From contig JBFHER010000156.1 in the NCBI GenBank assembly GCA_041584055.1, forward strand, positions 1 through 9,316: a DNA stretch of 9,316 bases, read 5' to 3'. Below the pieces are notes generated by a model that was not told the origin of the DNA, did no database searches, and was given only the letters and a program-made list of their open reading frames with translations. Numbering within the stretch: position 1 is the first letter of the stretch; every line of letters starts with the position of its first letter. Position numbers and translations under genes: made by a program. Positions 6,545-9,316 of the stretch are shown in pieces. The stretch comes from JBFHER01 sp041584055. GTDB lineage: Bacteria; Bacteroidota; Bacteroidia; Bacteroidales; UBA5342.

Positions 6545-7389
6545 TGAAAGATTTCTACATTGAGTACATTATTGTAAACAAGTATGAACAACCGGTAAGG
6601 AAAGCCAACTTTCAGATTCTGGTCGTGCCCGATTCAAATGCCGTCAACAGCATTCAGGATCAAGAAGTTTCCTGCTCCGTGTCAGGTGAGATGCATCGGT
6701 CGAAAAATCCATTTGGTTTTGAAATTCTTTCCATCTATGCCGGACAGCCATTTACTGATTTTTGGTTTAAGTTTAAAGCCCGTGTACAGGTTCAGGATAT
6801 AAATCCTTTTGTTGTTAGTCCTTTATTGCCGGGGGATGAATATAAACAACTAATGGCGCTTGATTTTCAAATTGACAACCATTTGTTCCTTACATCAACA
6901 GACCTTACCCATCTGCCCTTCGGCTTTCTGGATACATTTCCAAAATATTCAAACAAGTTGCAGGTTTTCGATTATTTGTTGCAACTAAACAACTATCTTT
7001 ACCGCATGCTGGAATATTCTCCCGAAAGCACTGATGTGAATACTCCTATTGAAGATGTGTTACGTATCCGTAAAGGTGTTTGTCAGGATTTTGCGCATTT
7101 GTTTATCTCCGTTTGTCGTGAGAATAAAATCCCTGCCCGGTATGTGAGTGGTTACCTGGATCAGGGCGCTGAATTTCTGGGAAGCGGTCAATTACATGCA
7201 TGGGTTGAGGCGTATATTCCTGAGTTGGGATGGGTCGGTTTTGATGCAACAAACAATTTGCTTGCCGATCACCATTATATTAAAATTGCACATGGCACCG
7301 ATTATCGCGATTGCAGCCCGATAGTTGGTGTTTTAGAAACACTGGGCATGCAAAAAAGTACACATACAGTTACAGTAACAAATCAATAA
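6544..7389 (+). CDS. Transglutaminase-like cysteine protease family protein
   Basis: A 281-residue cytoplasmic-type protein (no signal peptide seen). Residues 1 to about 120 form a beta-rich N-terminal region, the transglutaminase N-terminal domain of bacterial members. The papain-like core follows with an intact triad: C180 in GVCQDFAHLFISVCR, H218 in QLHAWVEAYIPELGW, and D234 in GFDATNNL. The end (HGTDYRDCSPIVGVL) is also typical of the bacterial family found beside alpha-E genes. Such enzymes could hydrolyse amide or isopeptide bonds or catalyse acyl transfer; the substrate is unknown. The gene overlaps the alpha-E gene by one base and is followed after two bases by the Anbu gene. A second transglutaminase domain is expected in the convergent DUF2126 protein beyond the window. 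Confidence 0.93.
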   Translation: MKDFYIEYIIVNKYEQPVRKANFQILVVPDSNAVNSIQDQEVSCSVSGEMHRSKNPFGFEILSIYAGQPFTDFWFKFKARVQVQDINPFVVSPLLPGDEYKQLMALDFQIDNHLFLTSTDLTHLPFGFLDTFPKYSNKLQVFDYLLQLNNYLYRMLEYSPESTDVNTPIEDVLRIRKGVCQDFAHLFISVCRENKIPARYVSGYLDQGAEFLGSGQLHAWVEAYIPELGWVGFDATNNLLADHHYIKIAHGTDYRDCSPIVGVLETLGMQKSTHTVTVTNQ

Positions 7390-7391
7390 TT

Positions 7392-8096
7392 ATGACCTTT
7401 TGTATTGCAGTGAAAAGTAAATCGGGTGTGGTGGCTCTTTCGGATACAAGAATTAGTAGCGGTCTTGGGGTTTCTACATCTAAAAAAATAAAAACGTATC
7501 AGGATAATGGGAACTCGTTTTTTATAATGTCTTCAGGCTTGCGATCCATTCGCGATAAAGTCATTCATTTGCTTGATGATGAATTGGAGAATATTTCCTA
7601 CGACAAACTGTATAAGTATGCCAATTTGGTTGGGAATATTGTAAAACAGGTTCGGAAAGAGGATTTAGAGAGCCTGCAACAAAATAAATTTATTTTCGAT
7701 GGTCATTTTATCATTGGGGGGCAATGTGCGAAAGACAAACGGTCTTCTATCTTCTTAATTTTTCCAGAAGGAAACTGGGTGGAAGCATCGGATGAATCTC
7801 CTTACAACCTCATTGGAAACACAGCTTTTGGGAAGCCGATTTTAAGGCGTCTTTTGCATGAGGAGGTAACCTTCGACTTAGCAATAAAAGTCGCCTACCT
7901 TGCATTTGATGCAACCTATAAAAACGCCAGCGACGTAGACTATCCACTCGATTTTGCTTTATACAGAAATGGATCTTTCGAACTTCAGGAATTCAGAAAA
8001 TCAGAGGATGAATTAAAAGAAACCTCTACCAACTGGAATGCAAGACTTGTTAAAGCTGCAAACGAGCTTCCTGATTTCTTGCACTTTGATGATTGA
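7392..8096 (+). CDS. Anbu-type proteasome-like peptidase (Ntn-hydrolase)
   Basis: The 234-residue protein starts MTFCIAVKSKSGVVALSDTR, as in the Anbu (ancestral beta-subunit, COG3484) family related to HslV and proteasome beta subunits. After removal of Met the catalytic set falls at the canonical numbers: Thr1, Asp17 (in ALSDTR) and Lys33 (in KKIKTY). No propeptide is present, which favours the ATG at 7392 over an upstream ATG at 7311 that would bury Thr1 behind 28 residues and overlap the transglutaminase gene. Later features include GHFIIGGQ and NTAFGKPILRRLL, matching the family's YGKPILDR-like motif. Anbu proteins form ring or lock-washer oligomers; the substrate is unsettled and no ATPase partner is visible nearby. 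It is last in the operon, two bases after the transglutaminase stop. Confidence 0.93.
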   Translation: MTFCIAVKSKSGVVALSDTRISSGLGVSTSKKIKTYQDNGNSFFIMSSGLRSIRDKVIHLLDDELENISYDKLYKYANLVGNIVKQVRKEDLESLQQNKFIFDGHFIIGGQCAKDKRSSIFLIFPEGNWVEASDESPYNLIGNTAFGKPILRRLLHEEVTFDLAIKVAYLAFDATYKNASDVDYPLDFALYRNGSFELQEFRKSEDELKETSTNWNARLVKAANELPDFLHFDD

Positions 8097-8149
8097 TTTG
8101 ACGCCTGCCCTTTAAGGAGCAGCTGTTTAAAAGCAAATGAGGGGTTCTA

Positions 8150-9316
8150 TCATGTACCTTTCAATTTATATTTTCTTAAATCGAAGGTGTGTGGATAGTC
8201 CGGATCTGGCTCAATGATTTTAGGACTAAGAACCACCCGCTCGTTGCTTTCTGCTTCTTTTTCTATAATGTATCTGCGTACCTCGGTACTGATTTCCTCT
8301 TTAGGTGTGAAAACTCCCTGGGTGTGGTTTTCGTTGTAAAAACGTGACACACGCCGGCCTTCAGCCTCAAAGCTATTCACAGGGAAGGTGTCGTAGGCAC
8401 GTCCTCCCGGGTGAAATACGTGATAGGTACATCCTGCAACGGATTTCCCAACCCATAAATCGAAAATATCGAAGATAAGAGGCGTATCAACGCCAAGGTT
8501 GGGATGTAAGGCTGATGGTGGCTGCCACGCCCGATATCTGACGGAGGCAACATATTCCCCTTTGGTGCCGGTGTTGGTCATGGGGATCCGAATGCCATTG
8601 CACAAAATAGCGTATCGTTCGTTCGTCAAGCCGATCGCTTTCACTTCAATTCGCTCCACAGAAGAATCCACAAAGCGGGCAGTGCCAGAACTCGACATCT
8701 CTTCGCCCAGCACATTCCATGGCTCAATGGCCGTACGAAGACTGAGTTCAACATCCTTGAAGCGAACCCGGCCGATATGCGGGAAGCGAAACTCGAAAAA
8801 TGGCTCTAGCCAATTGATATCAAAAGAATAGCCCGCATCGTTGAGTTGACTTACAATGTCTTTTAAATCTTCACGAACAAAGTGATGGGTCAGAAATTTG
8901 TCGTGTAATTCGGTGCCCCAGCGAACCAGTTTTCCATTGTATGGTTTTTCCCAGAACCAGGCAACCAGGGTTCGTATTAAAAGTAATTGAACAAGACACA
9001 TTTGTTTGTTTGGGGGCATGTCGAAACCTCTTAGTTCAAGGATTCCAAGTCTGCCGGAAGATGAGTCGGGCGAATATAATTTGTCGATGCAAAATTCGGC
9101 CCGGTGTGTGTTCCCTGTAAGGTCTATCAGCAGGTTGCGAAACAGGCGGTCCACCAACCAAAATGGGACTTCTCCCTTGCCCGGATCAGGGATCTGCGAA
9201 AAGGCAATCTCTAATTCATAGAGCATCTCTGGTCTGCCTTCGTCGACCCTTGGCGCCTGACTGGTGGGTCCAACAAAAGCAGTTGAAAATAAATAGGACA
9301 GTCCGGGATGGTGTTG
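8150..9316 (-). CDS. DUF2126 (GS-like) C-terminal part of a transglutaminase-DUF2126 protein (5' partial)
   Basis: The frame reads right to left and stays open to the right edge, so its start is outside; an internal Met at 9226 is not the start. The 388 residues present match the DUF2126 (COG4196) C-terminal region: HHPGLSYLFS and GPTSQAPRVDE at residues 2-26, ELRGFDMPP at 94-102, and HPGGRAYDTFPVNSFEAEGR from 302. Full-length homologues are about 1,100 residues, with an N-terminal transglutaminase domain followed by DUF2126, a predicted circularly permuted glutamine synthetase-like COOH-NH2 ligase. The ELR motif fits the conserved acidic/arginine site of that fold (inference). The gene converges on the Anbu operon with 53 bases between stop codons. 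Its family occurs with ATP-grasp, alpha-E and Anbu genes, so it probably belongs to the same pathway although transcribed separately. Confidence 0.93.
   Translation of the reverse strand, partial: QHHPGLSYLFSTAFVGPTSQAPRVDEGRPEMLYELEIAFSQIPDPGKGEVPFWLVDRLFRNLLIDLTGNTHRAEFCIDKLYSPDSSSGRLGILELRGFDMPPNKQMCLVQLLLIRTLVAWFWEKPYNGKLVRWGTELHDKFLTHHFVREDLKDIVSQLNDAGYSFDINWLEPFFEFRFPHIGRVRFKDVELSLRTAIEPWNVLGEEMSSSGTARFVDSSVERIEVKAIGLTNERYAILCNGIRIPMTNTGTKGEYVASVRYRAWQPPSALHPNLGVDTPLIFDIFDLWVGKSVAGCTYHVFHPGGRAYDTFPVNSFEAEGRRVSRFYNENHTQGVFTPKEEISTEVRRYIIEKEAESNERVVLSPKIIEPDPDYPHTFDLRKYKLKGT

Noticed and set aside
7311..7391. ATG at 7311 as the Anbu start
   Set aside because: It would hide the catalytic Thr behind 28 residues and overlap the transglutaminase gene.
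8105..8122. Bidirectional terminator between the Anbu and DUF2126 genes
   Set aside because: The hairpin is short with a bulge and a three-base loop, and neither strand has a T tract after it.
8499..8831. 110-codon plus-strand frame inside the DUF2126 gene
   Set aside because: The opposite strand encodes strongly conserved DUF2126 motifs; no protein-like features in this frame.

Overview
The window looks like a piece of a Bacteroidota (Cytophagia/Flavobacteriia-like) chromosome. The evidence is a MuiA/DUF4139 protein interrupted by a carboxypeptidase-regulatory-like plus SusC-plug-like segment, a near-perfect Bacteroidota promoter (TTTG, 20 nt, TAnnTTTG) before the main operon, mostly absent Shine-Dalgarno sequences, and AT-rich composition. 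No rRNA, tRNA, CRISPR array, transposase or IS ends were seen.

Left part (1-3214): the 3' part of a DUF4139/MuiA-family gene, then a roughly 310-base leader with several mutually exclusive hairpins, then a complete Na+/H+ antiporter gene, nhaA. A 15-base near-repeat (13/15 identical), each copy in a hairpin, lies on both sides of nhaA. Middle part (3215-4121): mostly non-coding or decayed sequence. It holds a strong hairpin, a minus-strand open frame that looks like a gene fragment, one small hypothetical gene (3657-3851), and the promoter and leader of the next operon.

Right part (4122-9316): the core of the window, a tightly packed plus-strand operon of four genes. They encode a circularly permuted ATP-grasp ligase, an alpha-E domain protein, a short transglutaminase-like protease and an Anbu-type Ntn-hydrolase (proteasome-like) peptidase. 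Spacings are +20, -1 and +2 bases. A convergent minus-strand gene follows, the C-terminal part of a DUF2126 protein (a glutamine synthetase-like domain, usually fused to an N-terminal transglutaminase), which runs off the right edge. This set matches the widespread, computationally predicted peptide-synthesis or peptide-tagging system described from genome context (circularly permuted ATP-grasp, permuted GS-like ligase, NTN-hydrolase, alpha-E helical domain). Its substrate is, to my knowledge, not established. The likely logic is that the two ligases and the alpha-E protein build amide or isopeptide bonds, while the transglutaminase-fold enzymes and Anbu cut or transfer them.

The most promising less-described signals are the structured nhaA leader, which looks like an attenuator or riboswitch, and the SusC-plug remnant inside the MuiA homologue.
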